A stretch of 64,000 nt of DNA, from assembly GCA_026874595.1 (NCBI GenBank), contig CM049322.1, positions 34,832,840-34,896,839 of the forward strand. The letters are read 5' to 3'. This document shows positions 31,871 through 43,605 of this stretch, piece after piece (the stretch's first letter is position 1; every line of letters begins with the position of its first letter). The notes under the pieces are model-generated. The model was not told where the DNA came from, did not search any database, and saw only the letters and a program-made list of their open reading frames with translations. Both the position numbers and the translations under genes were made by a program. This DNA comes from Sipunculus nudus. Lineage: Eukaryota; Annelida; Sipuncula; Golfingiida; Sipunculidae.

Positions 31871-34800
31871 AAATATAATATAATATATCTCTAGATATAT
31901 GGAGAAATGATTACAGAAAACGACCCCCCTTTATTCAACCTTTGCATTGTGGCCCACAGTTCAAGACCAAGTGACCACTCAGGAGTCACATGAAAAAATC
32001 CAGTGCGCAAACCTCGCTTATAATATTATTGTTACCTTATAGACATTCTATTAGCTCCTTGGGATGAACAAACCATGTGCAGCAATAATATTTCATAAGT
32101 TTCTCCCTAAACAGAGAAATAGACACAAGAAGACTTCATTTTACAGATCAGAAATGGTATTAATTATTTACCGCTTGATTTTTAAGCATGTTTTAGTATT
32201 TTACCAGCAAACAATTATTTCTAATAATTGTTCCCTGAACTGCTGAGCATTATTCTGTAACATCTTCTTTTAGATTTTTTTCGGGCCATCCGCACAAAAC
32301 ATCAGCACACTATAACTCTGAATATAATCCCGGCTTCCCGCTTTCAATAACACAACTGTCCTCTCGCGCTCTGCTTGGCGGGACCAATTTCATTATCAGC
32401 AGGAAGCAACCGTCTTCTGTATGCAGTCAGATGGTAGATTCAGACAATACATGTCTACTAAACCATTCTTCATAGTGTAACAATTCCAGTTTATCGCAAA
32501 ACTTATCAGAATACTTCTTTACTTTGGCTATAATTTTTCGGCAAGCATTTTTAGACATCACGATGTTTTCCTACACAGCTTGGATTAATTTCCAAGTTTT
32601 TTACTGTATCTGCCTTAGGCTATAAATTTCAGGGTTTTTTTTCAGTAGTGAGGAAAAACTTCATATTGCCAATCGCTTGAGATATTTTTCCTGGAGTCTT
32701 TAGGATTTAAATTTAAATTATATACAGTAAATAAGTAAACAATCCAGAAAGCAGTTAGCGGCCGCATATAAACCTCCGCCCAGCTTTTGAATCATCAGAT
32801 TGGATATATTTAACGGATTCTGATTAGGAAATATATTTATCCTGGCCGAAAGAAGCGCTAGTCAAGTTCACAAACTCAATGCTTCCATCACAAACAAGGT
32901 TTACCCGCTAGAATAAAGACGACTTCTAATACCGGTAAACGCCCCGGTTGGACTGGTCTAATTCACACACTGTTTAGTCAGCTGATCCAGAGGAATTTAT
33001 TATGGCATTTTTTGCATAGGAAACTGAGTTTTTTTCTATGTACGTCCTTTCATACATGACTATTATATTTATAAATAGGAGTTTGTATTCCCGGTATTAA
33101 GCTGTGTTTCCATGTTCGGGTATATGTGTACTTGCGTGAACTGGCAAACGTATATATTGGTACAGTTTTACCCGGAATCCCTCTGTTCATCCATATACGC
33201 ATATACACTGACGGACATATGGAAACATCACACTTACGAAATCACAGGAGTGATTTTTGGTATTCGCTTCAGTGTATGCCATCTGGTTCTTCGTGAGAAC
33301 AAATTAGTAATTTCTCAGAATGACATAGGGACCATTCCGAGCGTATTTAACAGAGGCCCACAGAAATGCTCTTCGATTATAACACGTATGGAAAAGTCCC
33401 GTAAGCCGTGGACATAAATTTTAGCAGATAAAATCTGTAATAGACTTATAGCTGGCGTACATATATAATTTACTCCTTGTCTGGGTTAAATTTCCCCAGA
33501 CATATATGCTACAAATAGATAATGGCAACATAACGTGCACAGGTATGGCGATTTCAGGATTACCCCCTCTTGAGATTTCCGGGGGTAACTTGTAATCGAT
33601 TTCAGATTTCCGGAGTTATCTCCCGGGATAACTTGGAATTAGTTTTATCCTAGCTACTACAATTTTTTCCCTCAAAATCATTATTTGTTTATTTGTTTAT
33701 ATACTAAAAATATTGAACATCCTTTGTTCTATACTTCCCCAATTGAGAGAAACTTACTTTACACATAAAACGGTTGTACGTATTATTTCATGTGCTTTGT
33801 TGAAGTGAATGAGATAATATACATTAAAAAATTATTTTTTATATATTGATTCTAGATGTAAATTTGTATCTTCCACACATTTTATTCAATGTATATAAAA
33901 TAAGTAAAATGTGTAAAGTGTAAATAATGTTATTCAGGTAAATCGGCGAGGAGGCCAAAATAATCTTAACAGTTTAGAAGTAACCTGGTATCATGTTCTA
34001 AGCTCCGCCCTGGGGTAAAGGAAATAGATTTCAGATTACCGGCGGGGATCTAAAATGTGGATCATTATTAAAGTATTTGAAGCTTTTATCACGAATTTTA
34101 AATATGAAAAAATGTAGAAATTTCATTTGTATACACAAAAAGTATGATGAATAAAAAGATCACTTAAGTGTACGTCTTACATTTTTCCTAGACCATAATT
34201 TTATCTCACTATTACTCATTTGTTTAGATTAATATCTAAGATTAAAATCCACGGTTCTATAAGATAAATAGTTCTGTGATAAGCTGGGACTGAATGTCGC
34301 ATATTTTATTCCTTGACTTCCTACTGGGATGTTTTTACATATGGTTCACTATATGATATAAAGTTCACTTATCCCTATAAAAAGTCAGCATCCAAATGGC
34401 AATTGATGCTATTTAACAAATCACACAAAGAAATACGTTTTGGAAAAAGACGTTGAGGCACATATAGTGTCTACAATTATGAGTGAGATTTTATCTATGA
34501 TGAACAACATTTATACGACATCATCATTTGCAGGAGTGACGACAATAAAATATATTTATATAACGATTGCATATAGAAGCCATCTACTGTGAAAATAATT
34601 TGAAAAAAATATATATGACCTTTACTTAATAAGATTTAAGAAAGATACTTTGAATGAACTGAAGCTCAGAGGATATCAAATAAAATATTTTAGTTGTCAG
34701 TTGAGGGTAATCTTTGGCATGATAACAGACCCGATTATGTCGATGAAGGCTCTTGCACGTGACAATGCAATGTATAGCTGCCAAAGTGAAAAGACATGCT

Positions 34801-35270
34801 TAGCTGAATCGATTTCGACAGGATTAAATATGTTTTTTTCTGCTTTGTGCTGACTGACCTGGAATAAGCAGGTGCGACCGAAAATTGACAACGCTCCCAG
34901 AAAAAAGCAGCCTTTCGGTGCGAGTCATACGTAAAGACATAAGTGGTTCTACAATTTGTCTCTTATCAAATTGACACACATAGTTATGTACGCTGAAAAT
35001 GTGTAAGGGAAGGGTAATATGAATAATTTTGATGGCCAATTTAGACCGAAAGCAGGTACACCATTGTCAAGTAGAAACCAAACTGCCTATAAAAAATTAA
35101 GATTTTAAGGGATTTTTTTTTAATTTTATGGATAATAAAAAAAAATTAGCACGGCCGTAGGGGAAAAAATTTCGTCGGGACTTTCTTCAGTAACTGTTCA
35201 GGACAAGAGTATTTTCGGATATAAATGGCCAGACAATGGTTGCCATTGTACTGTAAATACAATAAATTAT
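31871..35270. other. Anonymous AT-rich DNA
   Basis: 3.4 kb without a recognised gene. GATTTCAGATT(A/T)CCGG recurs at about 33598 and 34028, and related TTTCAGGATTACC is near 33552, hinting at a decayed repeat. Frames up to 101 codons (33112-33417) have no domain. Confidence 0.45.
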
Positions 35271-35335
35271 ATATATATATAAGGTTTGCTAATAAACCTG
35301 AAATCATTAGATATAAATATATATAATATATATAC

Positions 35336-35378
35336 TAGTAATATATGAGTGCTACACGAATCCAACAGTGCTCTATTA

Positions 35379-35381
<3 letters not shown>
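35336..35381 (-). repeat. Conserved microsatellite-flanking segment, copy 2
   Basis: Reverse complement of the 27335 segment: on the minus strand GAGCACTGTTGGATTCGTG, then TAGCACTCATATATTAC. TA-rich DNA lies on both sides. Confidence 0.65.

Positions 35382-35416
<35 letters not shown>
35381..35416. repeat. (TA)n microsatellite
   Basis: About 17 TA units next to the conserved segment. Confidence 0.95.
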
Positions 35417-35420
<4 letters not shown>

Positions 35421-35491
35421 TATTTAATGCTTTGGGTGAGAATCTGACAGATTTTGTAGTATTTTATATACTAAATTCAAAGCCATATATA

Positions 35492-35557
35492 CGTATATAT
35501 ATATATATATTTAAAGAGAGAGAGAGAGAAAGAGAGAGGGAGAGAGGGGAGAGCGGG
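35492..35557. repeat. (TA)n-(GA)n purine tract
   Basis: A short TA run followed by about 45 bp of GA-rich purine repeat. Confidence 0.85.
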
Positions 35558-35789
35558 AAATAATAGTAAGATGAGGATACAAGTAATGAAGATTAACAAG
35601 TGCTAAAAAAACACGGCTGCTGGAAAACAAAAAGGCCCGGTTTACAATGACAAATAATGCTCCTGCGTAAGAAACACGCATTATTATTAAAGACGCAGTT
35701 ACTTTTCAATTTGATTATCAAATTAAATTAGATATAAATGTTATTTAAACTATGTGGAAACCAAAACCTTCAGCCATTAGACGCACGTA

Positions 35790-35863
35790 TAGCTAACCCG
35801 GGAATCAAACCTGGGTTTCCACTAAAGGGAAACGAGCGTGTAACCCCCCCGACTGACCAGGGT
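35790..35863 (-). repeat. tRNA-like sequence (SINE head or tRNA pseudogene)
   Basis: On the minus strand CCCTGGTCAGTCGGGGGG resembles a box A region, and GGTTTGATTCCCG about 40 bp later is a near-perfect box B. A CCA end and clean acceptor pairing are not visible, so this is a tRNA-derived remnant, not a tRNA gene. Confidence 0.4.
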
Positions 35864-36904
35864 TATCTTCATGATGTATAGTGTTTATCAAATCTTTATG
35901 ATAATTTCAGTATATAATACTTAATGTAATGCATACTTTCCGTACTGTGCTTCTATGTCCATATATTGAGCAGAACAATCTAGGTTTAACTAATATGTGT
36001 TTGAATCTAAACATAATTAAGAGATATTTTAACAATTTATGTGTAATAAGTTGACTCATCGAAATAACGTCCGATATATACTCTATGCCTGCACTTTCAA
36101 TCAATTTGTGACATTTTGCTAATAATGGATTCCAACTCTTAAGACTAATGTCTTTAAGTTCTTTTTCAAGAAAAACTGAAACGGTGACCTAAATAAACTC
36201 TTTTTCATACAGTTCCAAGAATCAAACTTACGGCAGCGGGGTTGTCGCGGACTTAAAAAAATGGAGGTGGATGCGCAATGCGATACCGTGCTCTCATTGG
36301 TCAGATTACAATTCCCTTGCTCTGTGTGAGTCTGGTAGTGAGACCCGGAGAATCCTGCCAAACTGAGAATGGTTTAAACGAAGACGCTTAATTGTAACCA
36401 CTTCAGAGTAAAGCCGCTGCGGGGCAAAGTAACTCTGTGGCCTTGAGCTAAAATAAGTTTCTTAATAATGGAAACCTAATCGTGGAGAGCTATATCGTAA
36501 ATTTGCTCCAGAAGAAAACAATTCCTGGCACGGCATATCATAAGTCCAAATTATGTAATACATGTCTTACTAAATAGAAGATGTATGGCCGCAGGTATTA
36601 ATGAATGCTACGAAGACATGAAATAGGGTCACATTGCGAGTCCCTTCGAGCATAATTAATGACGACGAAGTATTGATGGGCCGTTTAACATAAGTAATAC
36701 AATAACAGGCTTGATTGTATAGTGTTTTGTAATCAATCATTTATTGTTACGTCTCTTCAAATTTTCCAAGCCAATATATAATAGATAACGACGCATGGCG
36801 ACAAAATAAAGATACACCCTTCATAGATAATTAAACGAAAAGAGAAGTCTATAAACCGCTTTAAAATGAGTCTGAATCATACAAAATTTAAAATACACAA
36901 ACAT
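35864..36904. other. No recognisable feature
   Basis: Anonymous DNA with short frames on both strands. No motif supportable. Confidence 0.4.
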
Positions 36905-37193
36905 ACATATTCTCTCACTCTTTGCCTTTCTCTTAATTTTTCTCTCTTTCACTGTCACTCTTCCTTTGTCTCTCTGTTTCTCTCTGTGCTTCTGAGTCTC
37001 CTCCTCTCTCCTTTTAAATAACTTTTTCTCTCTCAGGTTTCTCGTAATTTCTTCTTTTTTTTTTCTTGTTTCCCTAATTTTCTCCTTTTTTTTCTATTTG
37101 CCCCTATTTTCCCTCGGTTACTCTTATAAGTTTTCCACTTTCTCTTTGCTTATCTCATTGTCTCTCCATGTTTTCTAACTCTCTCTCTCTCTC

Positions 37194-37245
<52 letters not shown>

Positions 37246-37253
37246 TCTCTCTG

Positions 37254-37288
<35 letters not shown>
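36905..37288. repeat. Pyrimidine tract with (CT)n core
   Basis: Strong C/T strand bias from about 36905, ending in nearly pure (CT)n with GTCT variants at 37178-37288. The Leu/Ser-rich frame here is an artefact. Confidence 0.9.
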
Positions 37289-37290
<2 letters not shown>

Positions 37291-37639
37291 TGTTTTATAT
37301 TTTTGGATGTTCCGCTGATGATTTTAGTGTTACCACTTTTTGTACCGTGCAGCTAATGTCCGTTTACATCTTTTAACTTCTTTTAGCGTCTTTTACGTTT
37401 ATCAACTTCCTGTCTAGGTGTTCTTGAGCTGTCTTTTATTTGTGAAGCCCTGCCCTTTATACCTCATACACCGTGAAATGACTATGTCATGGGCTACTGC
37501 CATTTTAAACCTCGGACTGAAGTTATATATCATGTATCATGTTTGGTACCCTGTCTGGTAAATATGTCACCTGTAACAATAAGAATGTATGATAGAATTC
37601 TCCCAGCAAGACGATTAATGAACCAGCGGAAGCGTATGA

Positions 37640-37800
37640 CGTAATTTCTTTTGCCTCACCCAGGAGGGTATGTTTTCATCCCCGTTCGTGTGTGCAGGTG
37701 CTTGTATTTGTGTGTGTGTGTTTGTTCAAAATATAACTCAGGGCATTTCGGGAATGGGCCAATGAGGAAGAGTTTGATGTAGATCAGGCACATCATGAGG
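37640..37800 (-). repeat. Interspersed repeat, related to 7161-7480
   Basis: On the minus strand it reads CCCATTCCCGAAATGCCCTG, GAGTTAT, (AC)n, GGGGATGAAAACATACCCTC and CTGGGTGAGGCA. It aligns block by block with the plus-strand copies at 7161-7480. Confidence 0.65.
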
Positions 37801-37841
37801 ATTCAGAAACGTCAGCAAAGAGTATTAAAAATGTCACTTAC

Positions 37842-38051
37842 GTTAGGTGCAAACACGGGTTGAGGAGCATCCCAACATATGGACCCGCACATGCCGGAGG
37901 CCTGTACCCCTAAGAATGCAAATTTATTGATAATAGTTGTCCATTCAGTTGTCAATGTAGGTACCCCTTTTTTACAGCAGCCGTGCTTTCCAAGCGCCAG
38001 TAAGTCCTCATAACATGTGCTCTCATTACACGTGTATCCATTACATGTCAT
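37842..38051 (-). CDS. Candidate cysteine-rich exon (partial), unknown product
   Basis: A 70-codon open stretch on the minus strand (from ATG at 38051) ends exactly at a textbook donor: exon ...CCTAAC, intron GTAAGTGAC, with the junction between codons. The translation holds seven cysteines (residues 3, 8, 13, 25, 26, 55 and 59), with spacing CNGYTCNESTC, then HGCCKK and MCGSIC. This is denser than neighbouring random frames and suggests an extracellular disulfide-rich segment. I do not recognise the family. The frame opens upstream as far as a TGA, and a possible acceptor (ACACATACAG) lies about 14 bp before the ATG, though its pyrimidine tract is weak. No partner exon was found. A chance frame remains quite possible. 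Confidence 0.3.
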
Positions 38052-38125
38052 TCTTATGAGTGCTGTATGTGTTCACTTGAAGACACCATACACTAAACTG
38101 CAGTTTTACAAACATACTTCCTATC

Positions 38126-38280
<155 letters not shown>

Positions 38281-39514
38281 AGATTTCTGGTGTATCAACT
38301 TTTCTCAAAACCGTTACTGTTTTTTTTTCTTATTTCGGACAATTTCTGACGTTCTTAATATTGGCATTACAGGTCAATATAGTTCCGCTTTTGTTATACT
38401 TTTCCCGCATTTTTAAACGTTACTTCATCGATGGTTTGTTTAAGGTTAATAGAAATCGATAAAATAGAAAATAAATATGCAATGCGTTTAGACCTTTGAG
38501 AATCTCACCAAAATGAGGCCATTCTGGTGTGAGTCTGAGTGGGCCCTGAACTGTAAAGGGCGATTGGCTTCCATGAAATAACAAATATGTCCATCTAAAA
38601 GTTTCAAAGGCAGAAAATTTCTTTTACAGTTATCGACTTCCTGTCTATATGGAGCCTTCATTTGTAGGATTTGTGGGAGCCCTTTGTATGACATATAAAA
38701 TCAGATGATCGTATATTGAGTACCTGTCGTTTAAAATTTTGGACTGGAGTAATATAGCATGCATACGGTTGACAAATAGGTCATGTGATCTTAATTGAAA
38801 TAAGCCTCACACGATACGGTTTGGTAACAGTCGTACATCATCGAAAAAACTCGGAAGCTGTCGTAACTTATAGAATGAATCGACCCCGCACTTTACACGA
38901 TTCACGCAAATTGTCTGCAAAAGACATTTAAAACCATCAGTGGTGGATCCACTTATTCGGGCACAGGGAGCTCTAATACTGGGCTTGCGGATTATGGATA
39001 TTACGAAAGTTTTTTAAATTTTTCAAAATGTTCTTGTTGGGAATATTTTATTTGAAATACACACACACACACAAATATATATATATATAAGGCCGTTCGT
39101 TGAAAGCAGGGGGGGGGGGGCTTGACCCCCAAAGCCCCCAGTCATGCATATTAGTATAAAAAAAGTCGTTGGTTGAGAACGCCTGCAACCTGTACGCGAA
39201 ATAGAATATGACTTGATACTACGGAGATGGATTTGCACATTGGTTTGAGGGTTCACATTTATTTTTTTGTGTGTGGTTGTGAGTTTATATGTATTATTTT
39301 CTATTACTGCATCACTAGTAGCCTAATGTTAAGGTTATCGGCTGTTGACTACAATATCAATGTAACAGGGTGGATGGCCTTGCTGCACATTCCCCCGTAT
39401 CACTTGAATCACGACTTAGGCTTATCATGCAGTCTAATATAAATGCCTGCTGAGTCATGTGTGCACGGCTACGCTTAATACCAATGTATCACGCACAACA
39501 ATGCCTGCACCAAC
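38281..39514. other. Anonymous DNA with small simple repeats
   Basis: Holds (CA)n passing into TA at 39059-39090 and an eleven-G run near 39110. No gene recognised. Confidence 0.45.
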
Positions 39515-40420
39515 TAGTGGTGGGAGTCGGTTCCTTTTTCATTATCGATCATTGGTTTTTGGCAAACCGATCGATGATCGATTATTAATCGGTTCAGTTA
39601 AAATATAAAGAAATGTGCAATTATCTGTAAAACTGTACTCTCTTAACCCAGCCCGCATGTATTAGTAATTCTACCTGACGAAAAGAAGTTTTTGCCTTTT
39701 TTATAATTTCCTTTTATGACTAAGATATGCTATTCAAAGTTTCATTTTAATTTATTATAGTAATCAGAATTAAACCACAGTTCAGGACATCTACTTGCTG
39801 GCCCTCATGAATACTCCCGCGTATCATTTTAACTTCACCACCAGCATCGACTTTCATTTTATAACAATTATGATGACTGCCGACATGCATACTGGTTTCA
39901 CAGGCCTGCCAGAAAAATTAAAGGCCAATATAATTTTTTGTTAAAATTAAAAAAAGTAACTGAAAGCTAAAGATATAATTACTCATGCGGCAGCGGCAGC
40001 GGCACCTGTTGAGGAGATTATTTCTAAGAGAATCTCGTAATATTGGATTGAACACGGAGATTTATGGAGCATTTTAACGCCATACCGCCCATATTTTGCA
40101 ATGAACATCTCGTTTAGAAAACTCGCTGCTAATTATGCAGCTCCATGCCTGTACACAGAGGTTTAATAAGTCCTCCGTTCTCTCATCTACCGTGTCATAC
40201 TCAGTTATATACGGAGGTTATTTGGGAACACAGACTCATTATATGAAGCGCGGAATGTTGTAAAAAATGGAAGAATAATTTTTGCCTACAACATAAAGAC
40301 ATTCTGGTAAAAACAATCATGAGTATGATATAATCGATAGTTGCCTTTGGTAATAGAGCGCTTGAAAGTGGCCGCAAACCGACTGACTTTCGAAAAAACT
40401 CGATGATCGGCCTACCACTA
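39515..40420. mobile_element. hAT-like non-autonomous element with 8-bp target duplication
   Basis: 906 bp. The left end TAGTGGTGGGAGTCGGTTCC pairs with the reverse complement of the right end (TAGTGGTAGGCCGATCATCG). Flanks GCACCAAC (39507-39514) and GTACCAAC (40421-40428) match at 7 of 8 positions, the duplication length typical of hAT. Just inside the left end is a cluster of ATCGAT-type motifs (ATTATCGATCATTGG, CCGATCGATGATCGATTA, AATCGGTTC), with CTCGATGATCGG at the right. No transposase-like frame, so non-autonomous. Confidence 0.75.
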
Positions 40421-40823
40421 GTACCAACCAATATCAGTGTATGACTAGGCTTGAGAAAAATCACTCTGTCCACTTTGTGATACCTTTGTTGTATATACGT
40501 CAATATTTTCCAAAACTAACATGACCCTAAGACAAGTTAACTAACCCTGCGCAGCCATGAGGAAGAGGGAGCCCTACTGACAGTTACTTCAAAGCTCACT
40601 GCGTGCGGATAACAACTTTGTTATTGAACCAACCTCTTCCCCTAGGGTAATGCCTATCGTTGTTGACAAAGGTGGCTAAGGTCGGTGGCTTCATGTTTGA
40701 ATTTGATGTACATTGTTTTTGGAGGTCCAGAAGGCTGACAGCTGGCCAAATGCAGCGTACATGACGCCAGGCAAAGGCCGTTGTTCGTAATCTTTTTTTT
40801 CCGTTTAGGAATAACTATGTTGT

Positions 40824-41021
40824 ACGGAGCCAGGGAGACGACATAGTGAAAAATATTTATTAATTCGTGCGCCCGAATTACTAATCCGTGCGCAGGAATT
40901 AATAGGTGTGAAAAATATATATTTCCAAGGTGGAAAAAAATATTCATTCGTGCGCACGAATTACTTATTCGTGCGCACGAATCTATTTATATTTTTTATT
41001 ATGTCGTCTCCCCGGCTCCGT
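40824..41021. mobile_element. 198-bp foldback element with ATTCGTGCGCACGAAT array
   Basis: The left arm ACGGAGCCAGGGAGACGACA pairs with the reverse complement of the right end (ACGGAGCCGGGGAGACGACA), and pairing extends along most of the element. Flanks TATGTTGT (40816-40823) and AATGTTGT (41022-41029) match at 7 of 8 positions. Each arm holds two copies of a 16-bp palindrome: perfect ATTCGTGCGCACGAAT twice on the right, decayed forms (ATTCGTGCGCCCGAAT, ATCCGTGCGCAGGAAT) on the left. No coding capacity. Confidence 0.75.
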
Positions 41022-41742
41022 AATGTTGTATGCAAGTGAAGGATTTGATTACATTTTATCAGGTACTCGGACACTGAGTTCAACCGGATGTTCCGGGACT
41101 CAGACTTGTACTTAATGTCAAGATTCGAGAAATCAGATCGAGTCCATCTCGACTGCCGTTATAAGAATTTCGTCTCATGGTGTCTGACGTTAATATTTGA
41201 ACAAATAACTTCCATTGTTCCAGGCAGTGGAACACAAAATTCAGTGGATCGCCTCTTATGTAATTCGGGAAACAATTGGAAGAGACTGACATGTTAGGCT
41301 TTTCCAGAAGATCTTAGGGTCATTTGAGTCAAATGTCTTTCTTCAACAGGACAAAAGCATTTAACACAGTCCAAGCTGTGGCTCTGTGTGTACCGCAGAA
41401 CCATAACTTGGTCTAAAAACACCAGTAATATAGAACGCGTATAGTAACTACCAAATCCGACACCGACGTAGTTCCCGATCAGCCTGTTTTGAAGAAAAGC
41501 TGCCGCTTTCCTGAAATTCTGACTGTGAGACCAATGTTTAACGATGAAGAAAAGTGTATATATTTTAAAGCAAGCTATTCGCCTACCTTTCTGTAGAATA
41601 TATGTGATTTCTGGCCTACTCTGCGTACGTATTAATGAATTGAAGGTAATTAATGATCAGAATTGCTCATTACACTTCTGTAATTGATGTATGTACTTGT
41701 TTATCGATAAGCTGTTAGTAAACACTGGACAGGCAGATATGT

Positions 41743-42082
41743 TGACAAACAGAAACAAAACAAAACTGTCAGAATATTTGGTTTACCTGAGAGTGAACAA
41801 AGCACAAATGGTGCAGAAAACTGTACAGAATTGGTGCTAAAGCTTTTTAAAGATAAACTGAGGTTTGACCTGGATACAACAGAGATGGATGTTGCACATA
41901 GGGTAGGCAGACATCCCAGGGACAGTAAACCCAGGGCCATGTTGGTCAAATTTGTCAGAAGGGCTGTCAAAGGTTCAGTCATGAGAGAACGCAGGAAATT
42001 AAAAAATACAGGAATTGTCATGACTGATGACTTATGTAAAGAGTTGTATCAATTCTATAACAGGGCAAAAAAACAACCCTAG
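41743..42082 (+). pseudogene. LINE ORF1p fragment (RRM-like core)
   Basis: An open stretch of about 110 codons ends at TAG. It shows the L1 ORF1p (Transposase_22-type) pattern: TVRIFGLPE (the strand that opens the RRM), then DTTEMDVAHRVGRHPRDSKP (the conserved AHRVG turn), RAMLVKFVRR, and a C-terminal helix with TGIVMTDDL. Family proteins are about 300 residues and bind LINE RNA as trimers through an N-terminal coiled coil. That coiled coil is not visible here, so the copy is 5' truncated or frameshifted upstream of 41743. Confidence 0.8.
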
Positions 42083-42387
42083 GGTGAAAGTACATGGACC
42101 TGGAATGGTAAAGTCTTCTTGAAAGATATGAAAGGTGATGTAAGAGAAATGTAATATGGTAAATCATTTCTAGATTTACCTACATACGAATAAATATACA
42201 TTATAGTTATACTGTCTGGCATATAAATGACCCGACAATTATAATGTTCAATGTGGTATGTCTTACATGGGTTTATATTGTTAAGGCCTTGTATTTGACC
42301 TGCTGAGCGACCCAAGGGAAAACAAACTTCATTTTGATAACCTTAAATACCCCATACTTTTGACAGAATTAACTGTTTGCATGAAAC

Positions 42388-43408
42388 ATGGAAGATAACA
42401 TACAATTCCAGATCCTCTCTTTGAATGTGAGAGGAATGAGAAGTTATGTTTAGAGGAGGTATATACTTAATTGGCAAGTAAAACACAATGCCTATCATGG
42501 AATTAGTTTCTTAATCTTAATGTTAATCTTAATTTCTTAATGTCATTGTATAAAACAAGATGAAAACTAATGGTCTAAACAGTGGTGAGGTAAAATGTAT
42601 CTATCTCATGGGAGTACCAAATCATTTTGAGTATCAATACTTGTTGGTAAAAACGTTGAATTTAAGGAGATTAATAATAGTAATGACACTAACGGAAGAT
42701 ATATATTATTATTGAATGTGAAATTGAAGGTCTACACTGTATAATTGTTAATATTTATGCACCGAATTATGAAGCACAGCATGTTGCCTTTAATCAAAAA
42801 GTGTTGGAAGAAATTTTGGATATGTCTCAGAATTCAAATATTAATCTTATTTGGGGTTTGGATTTTAATGTACATTGAACTTGATGCTGATGGAGGCAAA
42901 ATAAATGTGAAGCAGGCTTCAGTCAACAAACTTTTAAGAGTGATGGAAGTTTTAGATATTTGTGATATATGGCGTATTAAACATAAATACACAGTCTTTT
43001 ACATGGAGGTCACCGACCCCTTTCATTCAAAGGCGCTTTGATTATTTTTTTTATATATCAAATTCTCTTCAGTTACTTATTGAATGTTGTGACATTATTT
43101 CTGCTGTAAATACTGATCACTCAGCTGTCCTGTTAAAAGTTAATAAATTAAAGCAAATCAGCAGGGGACCGTCACACTGGTGTATTAATAATGATCTATT
43201 TAATGATAAAGAATACATAATTGCTATCAGTTGTAAAATTGTTGAATGGAAAAATGAAGTTCAAAATAAAACAGCAAGATTTATGTGGGAGTACTTGAAA
43301 TACAAAATAAAAAGTACACTATTAAGTACAGTAAAGATAAAGCTAGAAAGTTTAAAGAAAATAGTAAACTATAAGAAGAAGAGGTTAATAAAATGGAACA
43401 TAACATAA
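42388..43408 (+). pseudogene. LINE ORF2 endonuclease region, broken
   Basis: ATG at 42388 opens ORF2 with ILSLNVRGM, the first apurinic-endonuclease motif, and hits a stop within 20 codons. After several shifts the motifs IVNIYAPN (near 42746), NLIWGLDFN (near 42843; family GGDFN, with the second Gly replaced by Leu), RFDYFFYIS (near 43036) and TDHSAVLLKV (near 43111; family SDH) follow in the expected order. A Lys-rich linker ends at 43408. In active elements this domain nicks target DNA to prime reverse transcription. Here the reading frame is lost at several places. Confidence 0.8.
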
Positions 43409-43605
43409 AGAGTACAGACTCAATAGAATCCCAGAATCAAAATATGAAACGAAAATTACAAGAAAATTATGATAAGATAACTAGAGGTATTATAGTGAGA
43501 TCTAGGGCAAAGTGGTTGAGAGAGGTACAAAATATTTCCTTAATCTAGAAAAACATAACCATAAAAAAGGGGTCATAAGAATTCTGTAAAAAGACGGACA
43601 AGATA

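Noticed and set aside
35790-35863. Functional tRNA gene
   Set aside because: Box A and B resemblance only; no paired acceptor stem or plausible cloverleaf could be drawn.
36119-36361. 80-codon minus-strand frame as a partner exon of the cysteine-rich candidate
   Set aside because: No acceptor or donor in phase and no similar composition.
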